The notes beneath the pieces were generated by a model that had not been told where the DNA came from, ran no database searches, and saw only the letters and a list, made by a program, of their open reading frames with translations. A program made the position numbers and the translations under genes. Below, in pieces: positions 1 to 6,718 of a DNA stretch of 7,139 nucleotides. Each line of letters starts with the position of its first letter. Positions within the stretch are counted from its first letter, which is position 1. Source of the stretch: Candidatus Nanopelagicales bacterium (GTDB lineage: Bacteria; Actinomycetota; Actinomycetes; S36-B12; UBA10799); assembly GCA_030699055.1 (NCBI GenBank), contig JAUYKX010000185.1, positions 1-7,139 on the forward strand, in the 5' to 3' direction.

Positions 1-2
1 TC

Positions 3-452
3 TGGCGATTGGTTGGTTTCCTGATCGGCTTCGGGCTCGGCGTGCTTTTCGACGCGATGCGACTGGGGCTGCTGCCCGGGGGATGGTCGATCGCGGGTGG
101 AGCCGTGGTGCTGGCCATCATGCTGCTGTTGGTGACCGTGATCTCGGGAGTCAGTTCCGGACGGATAAGCCTGTGGAGCATGGTTCTCGGTGCCATGGCG
201 TTCATCGCCGGGTTCTCCGCAGTGATCGATTCTGCGCCATGGACAGCGGCCGCTGAACTGCCCGGCCAGGCGTTTTCGATGCTGGCTATGGCCGCCATTG
301 GCTTTATTGCGATCTTGCCCACGGAGTTGCTGCCTGACAAACGGTCCGGCGCATCCACCCGTACTGAGAAACAAGAGGGACCACAAGTGCCGGTCGTTGA
401 TGCGTCAACGACCGCGACACCGCTGTCCGAAATCGTCGGAGGTGCAAAGTGA
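3..452 (+). CDS. Small polytopic membrane protein, 5'-truncated by window edge
   Basis: I do not recognise this family. The frame is open to the left edge and the first possible start inside the window (TTG at 9) lies at the very beginning of a hydrophobic stretch, so the true start is probably outside. Numbering from that TTG, about four membrane segments are visible at roughly residues 2-21, 29-48, 55-74 and 88-107. A hydrophilic tail rich in Thr, Pro, Lys and Glu runs from 108 to the end at 147 and probably lies outside the membrane. The stop codon TGA (450-452) overlaps the GTG start of the next gene in a GTGA arrangement, so the two are very likely cotranscribed and translationally coupled. 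By inference the protein could help place or partner the exported protein encoded next. No catalytic motif is visible. Confidence 0.7.
   Translation, partial: WRLVGFLIGFGLGVLFDAMRLGLLPGGWSIAGGAVVLAIMLLLVTVISGVSSGRISLWSMVLGAMAFIAGFSAVIDSAPWTAAAELPGQAFSMLAMAAIGFIAILPTELLPDKRSGASTRTEKQEGPQVPVVDASTTATPLSEIVGGAK
438..443 (+). promoter_or_regulatory. Ribosome binding site deciding the GTG start at 449
   Basis: GGAGGT sits five bases before the GTG at 449, a good Shine-Dalgarno distance. The alternative in-frame ATG at 458 would be 14 bases away from it, with only a poor AGTGAGG closer by. This favours the GTG that overlaps the upstream stop codon. The site lies inside the 3' end of the upstream gene, as expected for translational coupling. 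Confidence 0.6.
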
Positions 453-2776
453 GGACCATGAAGAGCGCTTTTCGTTCCCGGAAGAGGCGCCCGGATTCGA
501 GCGTTCGGCCGGCGATGCGCTTGGCCGCAGGTGCCGGGGCGCTGTCCCTGGCGGCCATCGGTCTGGGGGCCGGAGCCGGCATCGGCGCCCCCAATACGGG
601 TCTCGGTGGCGAGGCTATCGGGGCCTCGTTGGCCCAGGCATCGACTGTCACCAAGCCCGCGTCGGGCGACCAGGCCCAGGTGGTGGTCGGCAAAGCGATC
701 GCCGTCGCCGCCGATGCTGCGGGCAAGGCGCTCTCTCAGGGTCTGTACACGTCGACCACCGTCACCGGCAGCGGGGCGGAACAAGTGAAGATCCCGATCG
801 GTACCTCGCGTCCTGTGGAGCTCAACGGTTTTACCAGCCTCAAAACCGATGGTGACTCGATCGTCTACGACTTGAAGAACAGCCCGGGCGAGGTGCAGAC
901 ATTGATCGCGTCGGGTGGACAGTTTTCTGGAAAGCCACTGGTGGAAATCGGTGTCGATCTGAAGGTTGACGGCAAGCCGGTTGACCCCAACAAGGCGACC
1001 TCGATCACTGGAAATGTCGAGTTGACCTACAGCTTCACCAATAACACCAATCAAATCCAGCCGATCACGTACAAGGACACTCGCGGCAAGGTTCGGGTGA
1101 AGAACGCCAACGTGGCTATTCCGTTCACGATCAGCTACGACGCGACGTTCGGGAACGGCTGGGCGCGGATCGAGGCCCCTTGGGCCAACAGCGGTTTTGC
1201 CGATGGCCAGGACATCACCGGTAGCGTTCCGATGGGTCCGAACCCGCTCAACGGTGGTGCGCCCAATGGGAAGATTGTCGTCAAGGCAGTGGCCGAGAAC
1301 GCCGCGCTTCCGGATACAACGATCAAGGTCGTTCCGACGGACAGCAGCGGCATGACCTCCACGATGGGTGCCGTCGCCTCTGGAACGTCGAAGCTCGACA
1401 ATCTGTTGGCGGACAAGGCGCTGCCGCTGTTGATTGAGGTGCAGGATGGCATCGGGAAGGCGGCCGGCACCGTCGATGTACTGCTGAAACAGAAGGTCGA
1501 CCCGATTCTCAACCTGTTGTCGAAATTGCGCCTGGACCCGAAAAAGGCCAATTCGATGATTGAAAAGGGTGGCAAGGGAATTGCGGGTCTCGGGGACGCG
1601 CTGATTGGGATCAACTCCGCAACCGAGGAGGTGACGGCGCGGCTGGCTTCGGCTGGCGCCCAGTTGACGTCGGCCCAGTCGCAAGCAGCGCTGGCGGCAG
1701 TGATCGCGGATTTGGACGATCTGGATGCGGCTTTGCCCGATGTGATCAAGCAGCTCGGCGAAGTGGCGGGCGGACTCGACGTCGCGGACTGGGTTTTGGG
1801 CTATGAGTTCACGGGCTTCATTGCCTCGATGGTCTGTCCGAATAGCAAGTCGTCATGCACGCTCGGGGAAGTCGTCGATGCCGACATGCTTCAGACGTTG
1901 CCGACGACCTGCACTGGGGGGCAAGGAGTCATCGTCGCGTGGAGTGAACAAGCGAAAGAGGATTTTGGCACGGCCATCGAGGCCGCGCAGAAGGCCAAGG
2001 ATTGGAAAAACGCGGATAATCTGATAGAGCTCCAGAGATTGCTGAATGCCCAGGAGGCGAACGGAATTCCCGACGGGTGTGAAGCAGATGGCAATACCGA
2101 GGCGGGCATCCTCAACGGTCTGCTGGCCAATCTCGGGGTTGTCAGTTCGTCGTTGAGCGATCTGACCCCACTTCTGAACACCATCAACCGGGACCTGGAC
2201 GATATTTCGGTTGGTCTCAGAGACCTGCTGGCCGCAATGCCGACGATTTCGGATCGGCTGGACAGTGCGGTCGCCGGGTTGCGCTCCACTACTGCGGCCA
2301 ATAGTCGGGCGGTCGTGGCTCTCAACCGTGAGGTGACCGCAGTGGTGAAGTCGATCCAGCCGGCCGTCGACAGCCTCTTCGGGATCGCCAACACGCTGGG
2401 AGAGGCGGCCCTGCCTCTGGAACAGCAGCTGAACGACCTGCCGTCACTCATCGCGCAGATCGGATTCGGCAACGTAGGCGAATTCGTCGAGGAACTGAAC
2501 GGATTGGATCAGCTCGCGGAGAAGCTGGGCACGGCGGCCAGTGAGTCAGCAGGACTGAACAGGGCCATTGACGTCAAGTTCGCCGCTGGCGAGGGGTTCC
2601 CGTACGGCAATGCCGCCGGTCCGAACACGTCCACCATGGCGGTCTACCAGTACAAGCTTGCCGGAGCGTCACCGCCGGGAGCCTCGACAACGGCGACCGC
2701 CGCGTTCGCCATCATCGTGCTGCTGATCGGCGGTGGGCTGGGAGTCTGGCTCGGAAGGCGCCGTCAGTTCAACTGA
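449..2776 (+). CDS. Large exported, C-terminally membrane-anchored surface protein, unknown function
   Basis: This 775-residue protein is not one I can assign to a named family. The N-terminus is strongly basic (RSRKRR near residues 9-14), followed by an Ala/Gly/Leu-rich hydrophobic stretch at about 24-47 that looks like a long export signal; plausible cleavage points are after IGA (47) or AQA (64). Residues about 105-296 are rich in Thr, Gly and Val, look beta-structured, and carry NNTN-type turns. Residues about 313-705 are largely helical with heptad-like Leu/Ile/Ala spacing, suggesting coiled coils or long helical bundles. Four cysteines (463, 470, 488, 544) sit in an insert between the helical halves and could form two disulfides outside the cell. 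A Pro/Ser/Thr-rich linker precedes a terminal membrane helix (about 749-768) ending in GRRRQFN, the usual positive stop on the cytoplasmic side. No LPXTG sorting motif is present. Its general plan of export signal, long helical repeats and membrane anchor recalls YhgE/Pip-like surface proteins, but I see no firm match. Coupled to the membrane protein upstream; convergent with the methyltransferase downstream, 16 bases away. Confidence 0.85.
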   Translation: MRTMKSAFRSRKRRPDSSVRPAMRLAAGAGALSLAAIGLGAGAGIGAPNTGLGGEAIGASLAQASTVTKPASGDQAQVVVGKAIAVAADAAGKALSQGLYTSTTVTGSGAEQVKIPIGTSRPVELNGFTSLKTDGDSIVYDLKNSPGEVQTLIASGGQFSGKPLVEIGVDLKVDGKPVDPNKATSITGNVELTYSFTNNTNQIQPITYKDTRGKVRVKNANVAIPFTISYDATFGNGWARIEAPWANSGFADGQDITGSVPMGPNPLNGGAPNGKIVVKAVAENAALPDTTIKVVPTDSSGMTSTMGAVASGTSKLDNLLADKALPLLIEVQDGIGKAAGTVDVLLKQKVDPILNLLSKLRLDPKKANSMIEKGGKGIAGLGDALIGINSATEEVTARLASAGAQLTSAQSQAALAAVIADLDDLDAALPDVIKQLGEVAGGLDVADWVLGYEFTGFIASMVCPNSKSSCTLGEVVDADMLQTLPTTCTGGQGVIVAWSEQAKEDFGTAIEAAQKAKDWKNADNLIELQRLLNAQEANGIPDGCEADGNTEAGILNGLLANLGVVSSSLSDLTPLLNTINRDLDDISVGLRDLLAAMPTISDRLDSAVAGLRSTTAANSRAVVALNREVTAVVKSIQPAVDSLFGIANTLGEAALPLEQQLNDLPSLIAQIGFGNVGEFVEELNGLDQLAEKLGTAASESAGLNRAIDVKFAAGEGFPYGNAAGPNTSTMAVYQYKLAGASPPGASTTATAAFAIIVLLIGGGLGVWLGRRRQFN

Positions 2777-2792
2777 GGACCGGCGCGCGGAA

Positions 2793-3395
2793 TTAGTGCG
2801 GCTGGCGCAGGATCGTCACGGCGAATCCTGCGCCGGGTACCCAGGGTCGTAGATCCCAGGTGGCGAACCGATGCTCGAGGGTGAGACCGGCGGCCCGCGA
2901 ATGCTCGTCAAACGCGTCGAGTGGATAGCCGCGATCGGTGCCGAAGCCGACTGCCACGAATCCGTCCGGCTTGAGGTGAGCCGTCACCCGTGCCATCACG
3001 TCGGACTCGGTGCCCGCGGCGAGAAACGTCATCACATTGCCCGCGATGATCGCGGCGTCGAACGGTTCCGGATGCCCCATCGCGGGAAGGTCGAAATCGG
3101 CGAGGTCGGCGACCAACCAGGTCGGGCCGGGGTGATCTGACTCGGCGGCGGCGATCAACTCCGGGTCGACGTCAACGCCGACGACGACGTGCCCGCGACG
3201 GAACAATTCCCCACCAACGCGTCCCGGGCCGCAACCGGCATCGAGGATGCGTGATGACCTGGGCACCATTGCGTCGATCAGTCGGGCCTCGCCCGCCAGA
3301 TCATGGCCGTCGGCCGCCATCTGACGGAATCGATTGATGTACCACTGGGAATGACCGGGACCGGTGTCGGTGAGCCATCGAGAGGGGACAGGCAT
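2793..3395 (-). CDS. Class I SAM-dependent methyltransferase
   Basis: A 200-residue cytoplasmic methyltransferase with a Rossmann-like SAM-binding fold. From the chosen ATG, motif I is ILDAGCGPGR at about residues 50-59, the Gly-rich SAM loop. The acidic ribose-binding strand GVDVDP follows at 73-78, VADLADFDLP (about 95-104) fits the adenine-side motif, and DAAIIAGNVMTF (about 113-124) corresponds to motif IV. The substrate is not evident; the size fits the broad Methyltransf_11/25 type acting on small molecules. The open frame extends upstream to a TTG at 3488, but those 31 extra residues are Arg/Ser/Pro-rich and unlike a folded domain. I therefore start at ATG 3395, where the protein begins MPVPSRWLTDTGPGHSQW, a more natural N-terminus for the family. 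There is no Shine-Dalgarno there, but a TANNNT box six bases upstream would suit a leaderless mRNA. It is divergent from the 92-aa gene. Confidence 0.85.
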   Translation of the reverse strand: MPVPSRWLTDTGPGHSQWYINRFRQMAADGHDLAGEARLIDAMVPRSSRILDAGCGPGRVGGELFRRGHVVVGVDVDPELIAAAESDHPGPTWLVADLADFDLPAMGHPEPFDAAIIAGNVMTFLAAGTESDVMARVTAHLKPDGFVAVGFGTDRGYPLDAFDEHSRAAGLTLEHRFATWDLRPWVPGAGFAVTILRQPH

Positions 3396-3401
3396 GGCGT
3401 C

Positions 3402-3407
3402 ACGGTA
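3402..3407 (-). promoter_or_regulatory. Candidate -10 box for a leaderless methyltransferase mRNA
   Basis: Read on the minus strand the bases are TACCGT, fitting the actinobacterial sigma-A -10 pattern TANNNT. They are followed by six bases and then the ATG at 3395, the distance expected if transcription starts on the A of the start codon. No clear -35 is visible. The box lies in a GTTACCGTGAC string that resembles sequences before panD and before the last gene of the window. Confidence 0.35.
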
Positions 3408-3526
3408 ACTGCGGGCGACAGCGGGCTCGATCGGCGGGGAACCCCGGGCCCGGCGGGACCCCAGGCCCGATTCATCGCGAGTGCGCAATCAGGGCTTCGC
3501 GGTTCAAAGGCTGCGAGACTGCGCAC

Positions 3527-3805
3527 ATGCATGTTGATGATGCTCAAACGGTGGTCGATCGGCTGCGCGTTTTGCGGTTGCTAGCGCGAGTGCAGCATCT
3601 GAGCGTCGGCACGGCAGGTGTGGTGCTCCCACTTCCGGACGGTCGTGAAGTCGTGTGGGACGCCGGGGACGCCTCCGGGCTGGAGGCGCAGGTATTGCGG
3701 GACGGGGTGCTGGTTGGATTCGTGCCCGTCGTGCCGGGTTCGGTCGGATTCTCGCTCGATCAAATTGCGGAGCGGATCGCATCCGAAGACTACGAGCGAT
3801 TGTGA
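3527..3805 (+). CDS. Small hypothetical protein, 92 aa
   Basis: I do not recognise this protein. It has no signal peptide, membrane helix or cysteine. The N-terminal part (about residues 4-24) is an amphipathic helix rich in Val, Arg and Leu. The middle (about 27-70) reads as beta strands with turns at PLPDGRE, WDAGDAS and LRDG, and the C-terminal part (about 76-91) is an acidic helix. This suggests a compact alpha/beta cytosolic fold. Opposite-strand and alternative-frame readings across it look like shadows, and this frame keeps high G/C at third positions. No Shine-Dalgarno precedes the ATG; a poor -10-like GAGACT sits six bases upstream, so a leaderless transcript is possible. Its stop lies 10 bases before the next start, so it is probably cotranscribed with the flippase-like gene. 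Confidence 0.65.
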   Translation: MHVDDAQTVVDRLRVLRLLARVQHLSVGTAGVVLPLPDGREVVWDAGDASGLEAQVLRDGVLVGFVPVVPGSVGFSLDQIAERIASEDYERL

Positions 3806-3815
3806 GTAGTAGTCG

Positions 3816-4934
3816 ATGACCCGGGGATCCGCGTCACGTGATGACGGCGGGGAAGTTCCCGCCGATCACGGGATTCAGTCAGAGAAGCGGCCCGACCTGC
3901 CCCGCCAGACCGGGGCACATCTGAGCACACGAAAAACCATTATCGGTCTGCTTCTCACGCTGGCGGTGCTGGCGATCGTGTTTGTGGGCATCATCCCCAA
4001 GATCGGCAGCTACTCGGAGGCCTGGCAGGCGATCCGGGCGATTCCGGTCGGTTTGATCGTGCTCCTGGTGGTCAGCGTCGTGGTGATGATCGTCGTCTAT
4101 GTGTGGCCGTACCTGGCCGCGATTCCCGGGATCCGCTTCGGCCCGGCCTTCGTCGTCCGGCAGACATCGTTCACCTTCAGCAACGCCGTTCCCGCAGGAG
4201 GGGCCGTCGGCCTGGCAGTTCAGTACATGATGCTCGGCAGCTACCGGGTGACCCCGGCAGCGGCGACTGCGGGCATCGCCGTCACCAGTGTGTGGAGCAT
4301 CTTCATCACTCTCGGCCTGCCCATCCTGGGTGTCCTGGCCCTGCTGGTGGCGGGTCAACTGGACCAGAGCTTCGTCACCGCCGGATTGGTCGGGTTGGGG
4401 GCGATCATCGCCTCGGTGATCGTGTTCTGGCTGATTCTGCGCTCGGAGGCGTCAGCTCGGCGGGTCGCGAGGCTGATCCAGCGAATCGTCAATCCTCTGG
4501 CACGGCGATTCCACCGGCAGATCGACGTGACTGCGGCGGTGCTGCACTTTCGGGAGCAGGTCGTCGATGTGGTTCGCGATCGCTGGATCTGGATCACGGT
4601 CTCGAATCTGCTGGTGGTGTTGGCGCAATACCTGGTGCTGTTCATCGCGATCAGATCAGTCGGAGGGGGTGGGGCGGCCGAGTTCGGCTTTCTGGCCGGT
4701 TTCGGGGCTCTGGCCATCTCGCGATTGGCCTCCATGATTCCGGCCACTCCGGGTGGGTTGGGCACTGTCGACGCCGCGTTGATCGGCCTGCTGATCGCGT
4801 TCGGTCTCGACAAGGACATCGCGGTGGCCGCCGACTTGGTGTGGCGGGCGGCGTCCTTCGTGCCCCAGGTGGTAGTCGGCATCGTTACCTTCGTGTGGTG
4901 GCGCGCCCGGCAGCAGCGGTTAGGATCGGTGTGA
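3816..4934 (+). CDS. UPF0104 / lysylphosphatidylglycerol synthase membrane-region (flippase-like) protein
   Basis: A 372-residue polytopic inner-membrane protein. About 40 hydrophilic N-terminal residues precede hydrophobic segments at roughly 41-61, 77-97, 120-140, 149-178, 186-207, 258-280, 290-309, 317-331 and 345-362, i.e. eight or nine helices. The segment around 305-325 (SMIPATPGGLGTVDAAL) matches the hallmark Pro-x-Pro-Gly-Gly-Leu-Gly motif of the family (PF03706, COG0392), with Asp where a Glu is common. In MprF the equivalent region flips lysyl-phosphatidylglycerol, and stand-alone relatives are thought to move lipids or lipid-linked sugars. No aminoacyl-transferase (MprF C-terminal) domain is attached here, so lipid lysinylation cannot be claimed; lipid translocation is an inference from family. 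It lies 10 bases after the 92-aa gene. There is no clear Shine-Dalgarno before the ATG, so translation may depend on ribosomes ending on the upstream gene, and the start could lie further into the hydrophilic N-terminus. Confidence 0.88.
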   Translation: MTRGSASRDDGGEVPADHGIQSEKRPDLPRQTGAHLSTRKTIIGLLLTLAVLAIVFVGIIPKIGSYSEAWQAIRAIPVGLIVLLVVSVVVMIVVYVWPYLAAIPGIRFGPAFVVRQTSFTFSNAVPAGGAVGLAVQYMMLGSYRVTPAAATAGIAVTSVWSIFITLGLPILGVLALLVAGQLDQSFVTAGLVGLGAIIASVIVFWLILRSEASARRVARLIQRIVNPLARRFHRQIDVTAAVLHFREQVVDVVRDRWIWITVSNLLVVLAQYLVLFIAIRSVGGGGAAEFGFLAGFGALAISRLASMIPATPGGLGTVDAALIGLLIAFGLDKDIAVAADLVWRAASFVPQVVVGIVTFVWWRARQQRLGSV

Positions 4935-4948
4935 TTGATAATGGCTCG

Positions 4949-4959
4949 GTTACGGTGAC
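4949..4959 (+). promoter_or_regulatory. Candidate -10 region for panD
   Basis: The string GTTACGGTGAC contains TACGGT (4951-4956), matching the actinobacterial -10 pattern TANNNT. Transcription would begin around 4963, leaving a leader of about 34 bases that holds the panD ribosome binding site. No good -35 is visible at the usual distance. A GATAAT at 4937-4942 is an alternative -10. Support comes mainly from similarity to the strings before the methyltransferase and the last gene. Confidence 0.3.
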
Positions 4960-4985
4960 CCGATCAAGGGCGTCGAGAACTCGTT

Positions 4986-4991
4986 GAGGAG
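4986..4991 (+). promoter_or_regulatory. panD ribosome binding site
   Basis: GAGGAG is five bases before the ATG at 4997 and is one of the clearest Shine-Dalgarno sequences in the window. It decides the panD start against an out-of-frame ATG at 4992. Confidence 0.6.
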
Positions 4992-4996
4992 ATGCC

Positions 4997-5437
4997 ATGT
5001 TGCGGCGCATGATGAAGTCGAAGATCCATCGGGCGGTGGTGACGGATGCCCACCTCGACTACGTCGGGTCCGTGTCGGTCGACGTTGAGCTTCTGCGACG
5101 GGCGGACATCATTGTGGGCGAGCAGGTTCAGGTTCTGGACATCGACAACGGGGCTCGGTTCGAGACCTATGCCATCGAGGGCCGCAGCGGCGAGGTGTGC
5201 CTCAACGGTGCTGCCGCCCGGTTGGTTCATCCGGGTGACCGGGTCATCATCATTACTTACGCTGACTTCGATGAGGCCGAGCTGCTCAAGTACAAGCCGA
5301 TCGTCGTACACGTCGATGAGCGGAATCGACCTGTCGCCGACCCTTTTGACGGCGAACTGATCGGTGGTCCGATCGCTTCTGCTGGGCGACGACCCCATCG
5401 GGGCAACAGTTCTCCGACGGCGTCGCGGACTAACTGA
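4997..5437 (+). CDS. panD: Aspartate 1-decarboxylase (pyruvoyl-dependent)
   Basis: The enzyme decarboxylates L-aspartate to beta-alanine, the precursor of pantothenate and coenzyme A, in the cytosol. The family is made as a proenzyme that cuts itself between Gly24 and Ser25, turning Ser25 into the catalytic pyruvoyl group. Here Gly24-Ser25 is present in [11 protein letters not shown], together with Lys9, His11, Arg54, Thr57 and Tyr58 in the positions known from the E. coli enzyme, and NGAAA at 70-74. The loop between Tyr58 and that Asn is two residues shorter than in E. coli or M. tuberculosis PanD, and Arg replaces His after NGAAA. The 146 residues exceed the E. coli length (126) through a C-terminal tail from about residue 110, rich in Arg, Pro and Ser. 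It lies 62 bases after the flippase-like gene with its own ribosome binding site and possibly its own promoter. panB and panC are not in the window. Confidence 0.95.
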   Translation: MLRRMMKSKIHRAVVTDAHLDYVGSVSVDVELLRRADIIVGEQVQVLDIDNGARFETYAIEGRSGEVCLNGAAARLVHPGDRVIIITYADFDEAELLKYKPIVVHVDERNRPVADPFDGELIGGPIASAGRRPHRGNSSPTASRTN

Positions 5438-5444
5438 CCGCAAG

Positions 5445-5460
5445 TCGACCCCCAGGTCGA
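5445..5460 (+). terminator. Candidate factor-independent terminator after panD
   Basis: TCGACC, loop CCCA, GGTCGA forms a perfect six-base-pair stem with a four-base loop, seven bases after the panD stop. No T run follows. Actinobacterial terminators often lack one, so termination is plausible but unproven. A structured intergenic element is the alternative. Confidence 0.4.
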
Positions 5461-5486
5461 TCGCCTGATTGATATCCCCAGAAGCG

Positions 5487-5565
5487 GGCCTGAGCCGGGT
5501 TCTACCCAGGCCTTCACAAGTTGACCTGGTGGCCGGTTAGACCAGGCAGGCTGGTCGAATGACCA
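5487..5565 (+). other. Hairpin-rich leader upstream of and into the DUF4192 start
   Basis: Three inverted repeats follow each other. First, GGCCT (5487-5491) pairs with AGGCC (5508-5512), enclosing GGGT (5497-5500) with ACCC (5504-5507) around loop TCT. Second, CCTGGT (5525-5530) pairs with ACCAGG (5541-5546) around a ten-base loop. Third, TGGTC (5552-5556) pairs with GACCA (5561-5565) around GAAT, so the ATG at 5559-5561 begins in the loop. The segment could be an attenuator, a translation-control leader or stacked terminators. I match it to no known riboswitch. Confidence 0.35.
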
Positions 5566-6704
5566 ACACAAGGGGGAGGACCCCAGCCCACAGCAGTGCG
5601 TTTTCGTCGCCAACCGGCGGTTTCACCGAGCTCGCGGTCGGATCCGGATCGGATTCGGATGCCGAGGCCCGGACGGTGAAGCTCCGGTCATCCGCGGCGG
5701 TCGCCGCAACCATTCCCTACATGCTCGGATTCGTACCTGCCGACAGCATCGTCAGTACGTTTTTCGATCGCCACGGGCGGTTGCGGTTATCGGCTCGTTT
5801 CGACCTGCCGAAGCGCGGGGGAGACCTGGGTTCGGTGGCGGAGGTGATCTCGCGCGAATTGGCCAGGTGCGAAGGGGTGTCCATGCATTTGGCCACGTTC
5901 TCGGACGACGAGGAGTTGTGTGGTGACGTCCTCGATGCCTTGAGTGAACTGTGCCGAAGGCGAGACATCGAGTTGCTCGGGGCGGGAATGGTTGCCGGCA
6001 ACCGGTGGAAATCGTTGACTGCGGCGGGGTGTGTGGAATCGGATGGGGAGCCCCTGACGGAGGGCGATCCACTTGACGCCGCTTGCTCGATGGTGTTGGC
6101 CGGTCGCTCGTTCGTGGCTGATCGGTCGGACATCGAGGAATTGGTGACGGGCGTTGAGGAGGTCAGGGAGGCCGTCCAGGTCGAGCTGGCCCAACTTCGT
6201 GGCAGGGGCGATAGGCGTTCGACTCAATCGAGCGGTGACTCGGCTGACGATGCGCAACGGCGGTTGGAGATGGAGGAATCCATCGTCGGTTACCTGTGTG
6301 GACAAAGACATGCGCCGGAAGCTCCGGAGTTGGCTGATTGGGCGGTCAGTTTTCGCGATTCGCGGTTGCGGGAGCCTGTGCTGTGGTGTCTGTCCCCGGC
6401 AGCTCCGGGAGAGCATGAAGATCTGTCGGTCGACGACATCATTTCCGCCTGGTCTTGGTGGGTCAGGGCCACCCCTTCGGACGCCGTGGCGCCGGTCGTG
6501 GCGGCGATGGCTGCCTTCGCCTGGCAGTCGGGCAACGGTGTTTTGGCCGCTATCGCCGCGGAGTACGCCTTGGAGTGTGACCCGGCCAGCAGGTTGGGAC
6601 GCCTCGTTTCCCGTGCCGTAAGCGCGTCGACGCCGCCTGCGGTCTGGATTGATCTGATGCGAAGCATGACGGTCGAAGAACTCAGGGGATGCCGATGGCC
6701 GTGA
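5559..6704 (+). CDS. DUF4192 family protein
   Basis: A 381-residue soluble protein of the actinobacterial family DUF4192 (PF13830), whose function is unknown. After a Ser/Thr/Gly-rich N-terminal stretch (1-38), the family's opening appears as VKLRSSAAVAATIPYMLGFV (40-59), leading into PADSIVSTFF and a beta strand RLRLSARFDLP. GNRWKSL near 148-154 fits the usual Arg-Trp site. Near the C-terminus, AFAWQSGNGVLAAIAAEYAL (319-338) and the DPASRLGRLV that follows (341-350) match the family's conserved helical end, so the protein is full length. No signal peptide or membrane helix is seen. The ATG at 5559 has no Shine-Dalgarno and lies in a small hairpin; a GTG at 5676 (residue 40) is an alternative start that would begin exactly at the conserved domain. 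The preceding intergenic gap carries several inverted repeats, so it is probably transcribed separately from panD. Confidence 0.88.
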   Translation: MTNTRGRTPAHSSAFSSPTGGFTELAVGSGSDSDAEARTVKLRSSAAVAATIPYMLGFVPADSIVSTFFDRHGRLRLSARFDLPKRGGDLGSVAEVISRELARCEGVSMHLATFSDDEELCGDVLDALSELCRRRDIELLGAGMVAGNRWKSLTAAGCVESDGEPLTEGDPLDAACSMVLAGRSFVADRSDIEELVTGVEEVREAVQVELAQLRGRGDRRSTQSSGDSADDAQRRLEMEESIVGYLCGQRHAPEAPELADWAVSFRDSRLREPVLWCLSPAAPGEHEDLSVDDIISAWSWWVRATPSDAVAPVVAAMAAFAWQSGNGVLAAIAAEYALECDPASRLGRLVSRAVSASTPPAVWIDLMRSMTVEELRGCRWP

Positions 6705-6718
6705 ACTCTGCGGTCGAG

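Noticed and set aside
2764..2776. TCAGTTCAACTGA palindrome at the stop of the surface-protein gene
   Set aside because: The stem is only four base pairs with a realistic loop and has no T run or longer GC stem, so I do not call it a terminator.
2690..2776. Possible LPXTG-type sorting signal at the C-terminus of the surface protein
   Set aside because: The hydrophobic segment and basic tail are present, but no LPXTG-like motif precedes them, so simple membrane anchoring is more likely.
3396..3488. N-terminal extension of the methyltransferase to a TTG at 3488
   Set aside because: The extra 31 residues are disordered and non-family-like, the TTG is poor, and the ATG at 3395 has a leaderless -10 candidate.
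4103..4987. A 294-codon plus-strand frame overlapping the flippase-like gene
   Set aside because: Its product is Arg/Gly/His-rich without any domain, while the frame at 3816-4934 gives a clear membrane protein family.
5487..5512. Similarity on the minus strand to the 3' end of RNase P RNA (AGAACCCGGCT)
   Set aside because: Only about 11 bases match. The gene would have to run through the DUF4192 coding region, where the conserved RNase P core (GAGGAAAGTCC and neighbours) is absent.
5787..6416. A 209-codon open frame on the minus strand
   Set aside because: It lies wholly inside the DUF4192 gene, whose protein matches a known family; the antisense product is low-complexity and resembles nothing.
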